Assembly (NCBI GenBank): GCA_947169505.1
Contig: CAMVPZ010000054.1
Coordinates: 1 to 5,383 of the forward strand
Direction of reading: 5' to 3'
Length of the DNA stretch: 5,383 nucleotides
From: an uncultured Pseudomonadota bacterium
Lineage (GTDB): Bacteria > Pseudomonadota > Alphaproteobacteria > Rs-D84
The position numbers and the translations under genes are program-made. Numbering within the stretch: the stretch's first letter is position 1; the number at the start of each line of letters is the position of its first letter. The notes below the pieces were generated by a model. That model had not been told where the DNA came from and made no database searches. It worked only from the letters and a program-made list of their open reading frames with translations. This document shows, one piece after another, positions 1 to 4,740 of the stretch.

Positions 1-1
1 G

Positions 2-29
2 TTGAAATCATTTTTATCCACGATATAAT
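2..29 (+). promoter_or_regulatory. sigma70-like promoter of the mtaB gene
   Basis: TTGAAA at 2-7 and a perfect TATAAT at 24-29 are separated by 16 bp. Transcription would begin near 36. An mRNA from here would be almost leaderless for the ATG at 39 but would have a leader of about 30 nt for the ATG at 69, which favours the second start. Only the sequence match supports this. Confidence 0.55.
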
Positions 30-68
30 GCATTAAGAATGTTGAAAAAGCAAGCAGAAAATAAAAAA

Positions 69-1295
69 ATGAATATTAAAACTTTATCTTTTGGGTGCAG
101 GCTTAATGCTTTGGAATGTGAAAAGATAACTCGCATGCTGGCTGGTATTGTTGATACTGCTATTATTGTGAATACGTGCTCTGTTACGGGTGAGGCTGAA
201 CGCCAATGTGCGCAAACTGTGCGTAAATTGTCACGTGAAAACAAAAATGCAGTTGTTTTTGTGACAGGATGTGGTGCAACAAGAAATCCGGGTTTATTCA
301 AAAACATCCCACATACATTGGTTATTGATAATGCTGATAAAATGAAGTTATCATCGTATGTTGATGCAATCAAAAATGCGGATTTTGATACTTCTTGTTC
401 GGTCATAGACGTGTTCAAAGATAACGAACCCAGATTATCTAAGAAGTTTATCCAGGTTCAAAATGGATGTAATCATGATTGTACCTATTGTGTGACACGA
501 CTTTTGCGTGGACCAAATGTGTCTTTCCCGTACAATGAAATATTAGCAGACGTCAAAAATGCAATCAAAGACGGATTTTATGAAATTGTATTAACCGGTG
601 TTGATACTGCTTCGTATGCAATACAAGAGCAGGGCAAAGCATTCATGTTGGCTGATTTATGCGCAAAAATTTTGACAGACGTTCCAGAAATTAAACGATT
701 TCGATTGTCTTCGGTTGATCCTGCTTCGCCCCAAGTGCCAAGGATTATCGAATTAATGGGCCAAGATTACAGATTTATGCCACATTTGCATTTGTCAATG
801 CAATCTGGTTCGAATACAATTCTGTGTGCTATGCGTCGCCGTCATGATTCAAAAAAATTGATGGAATTGGTAAAATTGGCAGATGGCAAAGTTTCTTTCA
901 GTGCAGATATAATCTGCGGTTTTCCGGGTGAAACAGACGAATTGTTTGATGAAACGGTTGATATGGTGCGAAAAATGAATTTGATAAACGTTCATGCGTT
1001 TCCCTATTCAATGCGTCCTGGAACAGTGGCGGCCACAATGCCAAATCAAATAAATCGTGCGATTTCAAAGCAGCGTGTTAAAAAAATTATGGATGTAGTA
1101 AAGAAAAATCGTGAAGTTTTCATGCAAAATCAAATTGGTAAAACTACATCAGTTTTGGTGGAAGAAAATAATATTGCACGAACCCCAGACGATATAGATG
1201 TAAAAATTTTGGGTGATTTTTTGCCTGATAAAACAATATGCAATATTAAAATAACCGGTATTGATAAAGACATGTTTGTTGGAACGTTAATTTAA
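69..1295 (+). CDS. mtaB: tRNA (N6-threonylcarbamoyladenosine37-C2)-methylthiotransferase, MtaB type
   Basis: Radical-SAM enzyme that adds a methylthio group to t6A37 of ANN-decoding tRNAs, giving ms2t6A, in the cytoplasm. Numbering is from the ATG at 69 (408 aa). The UPF0004 N-terminal domain supplies three cysteines for one [4Fe-4S] cluster: C10 in the FGCRLN motif, C37 in NTCSVT and C68 in VTGCGA. The radical-SAM domain carries CNHDCTYC (C134, C138, C141). Further family words are LTGVD, RLSSVDP, HLSMQSGS and DIICGFPGE. The last 50 or so residues look like a reduced TRAM RNA-binding domain. FGCRLN so close to the N-terminus, rather than the CMN-type words of MiaB, points to MtaB. The reading frame also has an ATG at 39 (418 aa), but the extra residues are Lys/Gln-rich, lie upstream of the family's usual start, and would give a nearly leaderless message. 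No strong Shine-Dalgarno is seen for either start. The gene looks intact and full length. Confidence 0.93.
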   Translation: MNIKTLSFGCRLNALECEKITRMLAGIVDTAIIVNTCSVTGEAERQCAQTVRKLSRENKNAVVFVTGCGATRNPGLFKNIPHTLVIDNADKMKLSSYVDAIKNADFDTSCSVIDVFKDNEPRLSKKFIQVQNGCNHDCTYCVTRLLRGPNVSFPYNEILADVKNAIKDGFYEIVLTGVDTASYAIQEQGKAFMLADLCAKILTDVPEIKRFRLSSVDPASPQVPRIIELMGQDYRFMPHLHLSMQSGSNTILCAMRRRHDSKKLMELVKLADGKVSFSADIICGFPGETDELFDETVDMVRKMNLINVHAFPYSMRPGTVAATMPNQINRAISKQRVKKIMDVVKKNREVFMQNQIGKTTSVLVEENNIARTPDDIDVKILGDFLPDKTICNIKITGIDKDMFVGTLI

Positions 1296-1298
1296 AAA

Positions 1299-1319
1299 AC
1301 ACCCATGGTGTCGGTTTAA
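1299..1319 (+). terminator. possible weak terminator after mtaB
   Basis: ACACC (1299-1303) and GGTGT (1307-1311) form a 5-bp stem with a 3-nt loop just after the mtaB stop, followed by a short T/A-rich run. The stem is short. The stronger hairpin at 1446-1468 may be the real end of the transcript. Confidence 0.3.
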
Positions 1320-1325
1320 ATTTTC

Positions 1326-1418
1326 TTAATTGTGTATTTTTGTATTCGCTATGCGCACCATATTCACGTAAACTTCGTTTCCGTGTGGCACATAAATGTG
1401 CCTGGCGCTCTGGTGCAT
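1326..1418 (-). CDS. possible 30-residue small ORF in repeat copy 1
   Basis: Minus-strand frame opening with MHQSARHIYVPHGNEVYVN and ending VRIANTKIHN after a further Met. A GGGG run lies seven nucleotides upstream of the ATG. The first 19 residues equal those of the small ORF in repeat copy 2 except for H/R at position 2. If the 2-nt indel of copy 2 is removed, the remaining differences in frame are I/M, one silent Thr codon, K/R and TAA/TAG. This is suggestive of coding, but two copies are too few to prove it and the region also forms stable hairpins. No known domain is recognised. It may be only an open stretch in a structured repeat. Confidence 0.25.
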   Translation of the reverse strand: MHQSARHIYVPHGNEVYVNMVRIANTKIHN

Positions 1419-1445
1419 CCTTTCGCCCCTTATTAGAGAAAATTA

Positions 1446-1475
1446 AAATCGGCCATAAAAGCCGATTTGAATTTT
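1446..1475. terminator. bidirectional terminator-like hairpin in repeat copy 1
   Basis: AAATCGGC (1446-1453) pairs with GCCGATTT (1461-1468) around a 7-nt loop. T-rich sequence follows on the plus strand (GAATTTTC), and TTTTAATTTTC follows on the minus strand. It could end mtaB transcription on the plus strand. Confidence 0.6.
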
Positions 1476-1482
1476 CTGGTCG

Positions 1483-1535
1483 TGCTTAGTGAACAATTCT
1501 CGAGCCGATATTATTAAGATAGGGCGGGAGATTGA
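1483..1535. repeat. diverged short repeat after the CTGGTCG word, copy 1
   Basis: After TGGTCGTGC comes a 15-nt unrelated spacer, then a 35-nt block (1501-1535) that matches 2419-2453 without gaps at 26 of 35 positions. Spacer length is the same in both places. It lies upstream of the outer-membrane protein gene, and its partner lies upstream of the ADP-ribosylglycohydrolase gene. Function unknown. Confidence 0.5.
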
Positions 1536-1558
1536 AGAGGTGAAACGAATATTAAATA

Positions 1559-1587
1559 TTGAAAATTTTGAAACCATATTTTAGAAT
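1559..1587 (+). promoter_or_regulatory. promoter of the outer-membrane protein gene
   Basis: TTGAAA (1559-1564) and TAGAAT (1582-1587) are spaced by 17 bp, placing the start of transcription near 1594 and leaving the Shine-Dalgarno AAGGAG (1603-1608) in a short leader. An alternative pair is TTGAAA (1568-1573) with TATAAT (1593-1598), but its spacing is 19 bp and its start would fall inside the Shine-Dalgarno. Confidence 0.5.
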
Positions 1588-1613
1588 AAGAATATAATCA
1601 AAAAGGAGTAAAT

Positions 1614-2282
1614 ATGAAAAAAGTTGTTTTATTGACAAGTATGATTGCTATGACAAGTGTTGCCAATGCTCAAACAGAATATTATTTTTCAACAAAAATG
1701 GGTATAGGTGATACGGATATATATGTTGATAATGATACTAAATTTGGTGATTATATTATAAAAACAGCTGAAAGAAATACCGGATTTACTGGTTTTGAAT
1801 ACGATGTTTCTGGGCTATTGTGGGAATTGTTGCCAGCGGTAGGTATTGATTGGACTATAAATGATTCAGGGTGGTTTCATATTAGATTAGAAGGGGAATT
1901 GGGGTATAACCATTATTACGAAGATGGCAAATTAAAGTATAATTCCATGGTAAGTGATAAGATAAAAGTTGAATTTAATGATATATTTTTCCTTGTAAAT
2001 GGATATGCTGATTTTAGAATTGATAAATTTGTTCCTTATGTTGGATTAGGTTTAGGACACGGTTGGGGTAAAAAGGAAATGACTATAAATAATGGGTTAG
2101 GTGAATTTAACAGTTCTTATAATGATCATGGAGCACTAGTCGCCTTACATTTGGGTATCGCCTATAGGTATTCGGATATAACGACCTTTGATTTTGGCCT
2201 TAGAAGCGTTGATGCACCGGTGGAAAATGATGGTTCTTATATTTATACTACTGCGAGACTAGGAGTAAGATTCCGTATATAA
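1614..2282 (+). CDS. outer-membrane beta-barrel protein with signal peptide
   Basis: A 222-residue protein. The N-terminus is a clear Sec signal peptide: MKK, a hydrophobic core at about 4-16, and a likely signal peptidase I cut after the Ala of ANAQ near residues 19-20. The rest is made of alternating hydrophobic and polar strands rich in Tyr, Gly, Asp and aromatic girdle residues, with words typical of small OmpA/opacity-like barrels (YFSTKMGIG, VGIDWTIND, FVPYVGLGLGHGWG, HLGIAYRYS). The C-terminal strand TARLGVRFRI resembles a BAM recognition strand but ends in Ile instead of Phe. About eight strands seem likely from length and pattern; this is inference. The start is fixed by AAGGAG five bases upstream and by the signal peptide. 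It is a single-gene unit with its own promoter, followed directly by a repeat carrying a terminator. The specific role (adhesin, porin, structural) cannot be read from the sequence. Confidence 0.85.
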   Translation: MKKVVLLTSMIAMTSVANAQTEYYFSTKMGIGDTDIYVDNDTKFGDYIIKTAERNTGFTGFEYDVSGLLWELLPAVGIDWTINDSGWFHIRLEGELGYNHYYEDGKLKYNSMVSDKIKVEFNDIFFLVNGYADFRIDKFVPYVGLGLGHGWGKKEMTINNGLGEFNSSYNDHGALVALHLGIAYRYSDITTFDFGLRSVDAPVENDGSYIYTTARLGVRFRI

Positions 2283-2400
2283 AAAGCTCGAGAATGGACT
2301 AAAAATAGCATTTTTGGAAATTGATAAGTTCGAACTCAGCGGAAGTATTAAAAACCAAACAAAAAACCGCTCTTGAAAGCGGTCTTTAACTTTCTGGTCG
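2283..2400. repeat. 3'-flanking repeat, copy A (after the outer-membrane protein gene)
   Basis: Begins right after the stop codon and aligns along its length with 3313-3428, which begins right after the stop of the ADP-ribosylglycohydrolase gene. Shared words in order: AAG-TCGA, CTAAAAA-AGCA-TTT, TCGAACTC, CAAACAAAAA, a hairpin with CCGC/GCGG, and CTGGTCG at the end (2394-2400). Similarity is moderate, by eye about 70-75 percent. The AAAAAT-AGC-ATTTTT palindrome lies inside. The family is unknown to me. Confidence 0.7.
2366..2393 (+). terminator. terminator of the outer-membrane protein gene
   Basis: ACCGCT (2366-2371) pairs with AGCGGT (2378-2383) around a 6-nt loop and is followed by CTTTAACTTT. 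The preceding A-run makes it a plausible minus-strand terminator as well. Confidence 0.6.
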
Positions 2401-2453
2401 TGCAGGGATGGCGGTTTGCGAACTGAGATTATACAGATTGGGAGAGAGATAGA
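2401..2453. repeat. diverged short repeat after the CTGGTCG word, copy 2
   Basis: Partner of 1483-1535: TGGTCGTGC, then 15 unrelated nucleotides, then a 35-nt block (2419-2453) matching at 26 of 35 positions without gaps. On the minus strand the block contains TATAAT (plus-strand 2428-2433), which could be a -10 element reading leftwards into the hairpin at 2366-2383. No convincing -35 element accompanies it. Confidence 0.5.
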
Positions 2454-2461
2454 TAATTTTT

Positions 2462-2490
2462 TCTTAACTTTTTCATAATATGTATATAAT
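2462..2490 (+). promoter_or_regulatory. possible promoter of the ADP-ribosylglycohydrolase gene
   Basis: A perfect TATAAT lies at 2485-2490, suitably upstream of the Shine-Dalgarno CAGGAG (2505-2510). The -35 region around 2461-2467 (TTCTTAA) is poor, so the promoter may be weak or need an activator. Confidence 0.4.
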
Positions 2491-2517
2491 AGTCATATAA
2501 GCTTCAGGAGTCCAGAA

Positions 2518-3312
2518 ATGCTTGGTTCTATTATTGGTGATATAGTTGGTTCTCGTTTTGAATTTCATAACATCAAAACTAAGGATTTTTCATTGTTTGA
2601 TGAATCTTGCTGTTTTACAGATGATACTATTTTAACTTGCGCAGTTGCTGATCATTTAATATCAAAACGGACAATCGAAGAAACATTGTGCAAATGGGCT
2701 TTGAAATATCAAAATCGTACTTACGAGAATGGGAAAATAGCCGCTTTTGGTAAAGGTTTTTTGCAATGGGTTAATACTGGTGTTTCTATCAATTCTAGTT
2801 CTAATGGTTGTGTTATGCGTATAAGCCCGATTTTTAATGTTAAGCAAGACCAGCAATCTTTATTAAAAAAAGCGGACAAGATTACAAAAATTACACATAA
2901 TCATCCAGAAAGTTTAAATGCAGTACATGCTTATTTGGAAACGGGTTTTATGATTCAAAATTTAATTCCAATACAACAGATAAAAGAAACTATAAGTAAT
3001 AAATATCAATATAACTTACATCAAAGCTTGGATGAAATTAGACCAGTGTACAATCGTTTCTATGTACAATGTAAAAATTCTGTGCCCCAGGCAATAATTT
3101 GTGCGCTGGACGCGTGTTCTTATGAAGATGCTTTACGGAATGCTGTATCATTGGGTGGCGATAGTGATACCTTGGCTTGTATGGCTGGCGGTTTGGCAGA
3201 ATTAAGATTTAAAATCCCAATAGATATAATTGAAAATGCTAAAAAATACATGGATAAAAATATAATAAGACAGATAGAAATGTTTTATAATTCCCGTGAA
3301 AAATCGTGTTGA
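2518..3312 (+). CDS. ADP-ribosylglycohydrolase family protein
   Basis: A 264-residue protein of the DraG/ARH family (ADP_ribosyl_GH), within the family's usual 250-300 residues. These enzymes hydrolyse ADP-ribose from modified proteins, nucleic acids or small molecules using a dinuclear Mg centre. Visible motifs in order: GDIVGS at 7-12, FTDDT at 33-37 (metal-binding acids D35, D36), SNGCVMRISP at 95-104, THNHPE at 126-131 (the slot that is often SH-DP), and GGDSDTLA at 213-220 (metal-binding D215, D217, T218). The core metal ligands are therefore present and the protein is probably active. There is no signal peptide or membrane segment, so it is likely cytoplasmic. The start is set by CAGGAG seven bases upstream and by GDIVGS close to the N-terminus. 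No ADP-ribosyltransferase or macrodomain gene is nearby, so the substrate is unknown. It sits alone between two repeats, as a single-gene accessory unit. Confidence 0.92.
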   Translation: MLGSIIGDIVGSRFEFHNIKTKDFSLFDESCCFTDDTILTCAVADHLISKRTIEETLCKWALKYQNRTYENGKIAAFGKGFLQWVNTGVSINSSSNGCVMRISPIFNVKQDQQSLLKKADKITKITHNHPESLNAVHAYLETGFMIQNLIPIQQIKETISNKYQYNLHQSLDEIRPVYNRFYVQCKNSVPQAIICALDACSYEDALRNAVSLGGDSDTLACMAGGLAELRFKIPIDIIENAKKYMDKNIIRQIEMFYNSREKSC

Positions 3313-3428
3313 AAGTTCGAAAATAGGCTAAAAACAGCACTTTCTAAAAACACAACTCTCGAACTCTGCGCAGGTGTTGTAAATCAAACAAAAACCGCCC
3401 TTGACGAGCGGTTTGAACTCTCTGGTCG
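3313..3428. repeat. 3'-flanking repeat, copy B (after the ADP-ribosylglycohydrolase gene)
   Basis: Counterpart of 2283-2400, beginning directly after the stop codon. AGTTCGA (3314-3320) and TCGAACT (3359-3365) form a 7-bp inverted repeat, matched in copy A with one mismatch. It ends with a terminator-type hairpin and CTGGTCG (3422-3428). The 12 bases TGGTCGGGGCGA (3423-3434) are the same as the start of the minus-strand tRNA-Pro region at 3653-3664, after which the two differ. Confidence 0.7.
3392..3420. terminator. terminator of the ADP-ribosylglycohydrolase gene
   Basis: AAACCGC (3392-3398) pairs with GCGGTTT (3408-3414) around a 9-nt loop. The plus strand continues GAACTCTC, which is a weak T-tract. 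The minus strand reads the hairpin followed by TTTTTG, so it may work better in that direction. Confidence 0.55.
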
Positions 3429-3491
3429 GGGCGATTTCCCCCTCGATACACAATAATAAAAATCAAAAAAATTTCGTGAACTTCAATTTTT

Positions 3492-3596
3492 TTAAATTTT
3501 TCTAATTGTGTATTCTCGTATTCGCCATGCGCACCAATTATTCACGTAAACTTCGTTTCCGTGTGGCACATAAATGTGCCTGGCGCTCTGGCGCAT
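3492..3596 (-). CDS. possible 34-residue small ORF in repeat copy 2
   Basis: Minus-strand frame with N-terminus MRQSARHIYVPHGNEVYVN, matching the small ORF of repeat copy 1, but a 2-nt insertion changes the tail to NWCAWRIREYTIRKI. A GGGG run lies seven bases before the ATG. The frame stays open upstream through the tRNA gene, but that extension is an artefact of overlapping tRNA-Pro. Translation is unproven. The altered tail suggests this copy is decayed, or that the frame is not under selection. Confidence 0.2.
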   Translation of the reverse strand: MRQSARHIYVPHGNEVYVNNWCAWRIREYTIRKI

Positions 3597-3622
3597 CCTT
3601 TCGCCCCTTTTAGAGAAAATTA

Positions 3623-3649
3623 AAATCGGCATAAAAGCCGATTTGAATT
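3623..3649. terminator. terminator downstream of tRNA-Pro
   Basis: AAATCGGC (3623-3630) and GCCGATTT (3637-3644) pair around a 6-nt loop. On the minus strand the hairpin starts nine bases after the tRNA CCA and is followed by TTTTAATTTTC, the expected place and shape for the end of the tRNA-Pro transcript. Confidence 0.65.
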
Positions 3650-3652
3650 TTC

Positions 3653-3729
3653 TGGTCGGGGCGAAAGGATTCGAACCTTCGACACCTTGGTCCCAAACCA
3701 AGTACTCTACCAGACTGAGCTACACCCCG
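3653..3729 (-). tRNA. tRNA-Pro(UGG) with encoded CCA
   Basis: A 77-nt cloverleaf on the minus strand. Acceptor CGGGGTG pairs with CGCCCCG, allowing one G-T pair, followed by discriminator A and CCA (3653-3655). The D-arm region reads AGCTCAGTCTGGTAGAG. The anticodon stem CTTGG/CCAAG encloses the loop TTTGGGA with anticodon TGG at plus-strand 3693-3695. The T arm contains GGTTCGAATCC. UGG reads CCN Pro codons. It lies 74 bp downstream of the acyltransferase gene on the same strand, with its own likely promoter, and a terminator hairpin follows its 3' end. It forms the right border of the repeat-bounded segment. Confidence 0.97.
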
Positions 3730-3740
3730 AAACGAAACAC

Positions 3741-3768
3741 ATTATAATATCATTTTTATAAAATGCAA
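3741..3768 (-). promoter_or_regulatory. promoter of tRNA-Pro
   Basis: On the minus strand TTGCAT (3763-3768) and a perfect TATAAT (3741-3746) are spaced by 16 bp, so transcription would start a few bases upstream of the mature tRNA 5' end at 3729. Confidence 0.55.
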
Positions 3769-3803
3769 ATATATTTTTAATGATGATTTATGCCGGTTTT
3801 TGG

Positions 3804-4709
3804 CTAATCTTGGCCCGATACGAAAAAATCAAAGAAATTAAACCATTGCTTTGGATAGGTTAAAATCAGTTTTTCCAAAAATTGTGCATATTTTTTTATT
3901 ATATCAGGTACGGATTTGTCTTGGATTTCTTTTACGTATATTTTATATTTTTCGCCACCAATATTCATAACGCATATTGCAAATATCGGGTGGGACATAG
4001 ATTTTGCAAACTTAAAAGTTCCAATTGGAAATCTGCAATTTTTATCCAAAAATGAAACAGTTTCGAATTTGTTGGAATTGGTTGCCGAAGTTCTATCGCC
4101 CGCCATCATAACCAAATCACCGTTTTGTAAATTATCATACATTTTGCCCGCCACAGAAATATCTATGTTTTCTGTTGGGTATATAGTAGTATTTGTTGCA
4201 ATATTGTGTCGCATCATAAATGCGTGGAAAGTGCTGTTTTGTGAAACCTGCATAAAAGCATGCATTTTTTTCTTTTTCCCGTCTTCAAAGGCAGACAAAC
4301 ATTCAATGTTCCCAAGGTGGGAACAAATTAAAAACATGCCTGTATTCGAATTTATATATTTTTGAAATTGCGTCCAATCTTTGTTTTTATGAATTGCGAA
4401 TTTAATCTTTTGATGTTTATCGCAATTTGCCGCCATTTTATCCATAATTGAACACGCAAAAGTATAAATATGGGACAAAGGCGAAATCTTTGTTTGTTGT
4501 AATTTGTGCGATTTTTGATATGCATTCAAGATTTTGGTATATCTTTTCGTAGCATTTCTGGCCGGTTTAGCAAAAGGCACAATAAACAAACAGACAAACC
4601 ATAAAATGAACTTTAAAAATTTTATACCAAATATTTTATATACAATCCAAAGTAATTCTAAACGTGTTTTTCCTGCGCTTTGTTCGTGTATTTGGTGCCA
4701 GTTTTTCAT
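3804..4709 (-). CDS. LPLAT-family acyltransferase (COG4261-like, LpxL/HtrB superfamily)
   Basis: A 301-residue acyltransferase of the lysophospholipid acyltransferase superfamily. A hydrophobic segment at about 33-47 anchors it to the inner membrane. The catalytic H-X4-E motif is SHLGNIE (H131, E136). AGDRT (204-208) and FPIGTFKFA (227-235) fill the next conserved blocks, and the C-terminal QWFNFFDFF (288-296) is the aromatic ending I associate with COG4261 proteins. The N-terminus NWHQIHEQSAGKT resembles the W-ERGS start of that family. Such enzymes transfer an acyl group from an acyl carrier protein to a lipid. COG4261 members are recurrent in aryl-polyene and related clusters. AAAAGG upstream of the ATG is an acceptable Shine-Dalgarno. 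The gene diverges from a phosphopantetheinyl transferase gene 38 bp away, which supports a role in ACP-based lipid or polyene synthesis. A late lipid A acyltransferase (LpxL) is the alternative, but the PPTase neighbour makes that less likely. Confidence 0.82.
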   Translation of the reverse strand: MKNWHQIHEQSAGKTRLELLWIVYKIFGIKFLKFILWFVCLFIVPFAKPARNATKRYTKILNAYQKSHKLQQTKISPLSHIYTFACSIMDKMAANCDKHQKIKFAIHKNKDWTQFQKYINSNTGMFLICSHLGNIECLSAFEDGKKKKMHAFMQVSQNSTFHAFMMRHNIATNTTIYPTENIDISVAGKMYDNLQNGDLVMMAGDRTSATNSNKFETVSFLDKNCRFPIGTFKFAKSMSHPIFAICVMNIGGEKYKIYVKEIQDKSVPDIIKKYAQFLEKLILTYPKQWFNFFDFFVSGQD

Positions 4710-4712
4710 GTG

Positions 4713-4740
4713 TTGCCTTTTGATATTTTTCCTTTATAAT
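4713..4740 (+). promoter_or_regulatory. promoter of the PPTase gene
   Basis: TTGCCT (4713-4718) and a perfect TATAAT (4735-4740) are spaced by 16 bp. The predicted transcription start is at about 4747, directly before the ATG at 4748, so the message may be leaderless. The ATG at 4760 would have only a 12-nt leader. Confidence 0.45.

Larger units (their letters stand above)
1315..1482. repeat. 168-bp repeat, copy 1 (left flank of the island)
   Basis: Near-identical to 3491-3658 in the same orientation: six substitutions, a 2-nt indel and two 1-nt indels over 168 positions. Within it are the perfect palindrome GGCACAT-AA-ATGTGCC (1387-1402), a 13-mer ATCCTTTCGCCCC (1417-1429) identical to the 3' arm of tRNA-Pro, a terminator-type hairpin (1446-1468), and the terminal word CTGGTCG (1476-1482). 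Identity stops right after CTGGTCG, which in copy 2 is the tRNA CCA end. It occupies most of the gap between mtaB and the outer-membrane protein gene. It could be a dispersed genomic repeat, or a duplication made when the island formed. Confidence 0.9.
3491..3658. repeat. 168-bp repeat, copy 2 (abuts tRNA-Pro)
   Basis: Direct repeat of 1315-1482. Its last six bases, TGGTCG (3653-3658), are the complement of the CCA tail, the discriminator A and the last two acceptor bases of tRNA-Pro. It holds GGCACAT-AA-ATGTGCC at 3565-3580, the 13-mer ATCCTTTCGCCCC at 3595-3607, and the hairpin at 3623-3644. The 13-mer forms a perfect inverted repeat with 3658-3670 inside the tRNA gene. Confidence 0.9.

Noticed and set aside
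1..36. C-terminal end of an upstream gene (open frame ending in TAA at 34-36)
   Set aside because: Only 11 codons are visible, no family can be recognised, and a good promoter occupies the same bases. I cannot tell coding from chance.
14..418. A 134-residue minus-strand frame opposite the start of mtaB
   Set aside because: Antisense shadow of a confidently identified gene, with no recognisable domain.
2395..2453. Degenerate tRNA gene read leftwards ending in CCA at 2395-2397
   Set aside because: The bases preceding CGACCA do not give a T arm with a TTC loop at the right distance and there is no matching acceptor strand. Only the last six to nine bases resemble a tRNA end.
2283..3428. Integron-type gene cassettes with attC sites after each gene
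   Set aside because: The 3'-flanking repeats have cassette-like placement, but I find no RYYYAAC/GTTRRRY core-site pair at their ends and no integron integrase in the window.
1315..3658. CRISPR array or insertion sequence as the explanation of the repeats
   Set aside because: There are only two copies of each repeat, separated by genes rather than uniform spacers, and no transposase or terminal inverted repeats bound the segment.
3492..3701. A 69-residue minus-strand reading frame running through the tRNA-Pro gene
   Set aside because: Its first part (VWDQGVEGSNPFAPTR) is translated tRNA sequence, a well-known false call. Only the downstream part from 3596 matches between the repeat copies and is kept as a low-confidence small ORF.
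3916..4365. A 149-residue plus-strand frame opposite the acyltransferase gene
   Set aside because: It lies wholly antisense to a gene with clear H-X4-E and other family motifs and has no domain of its own.
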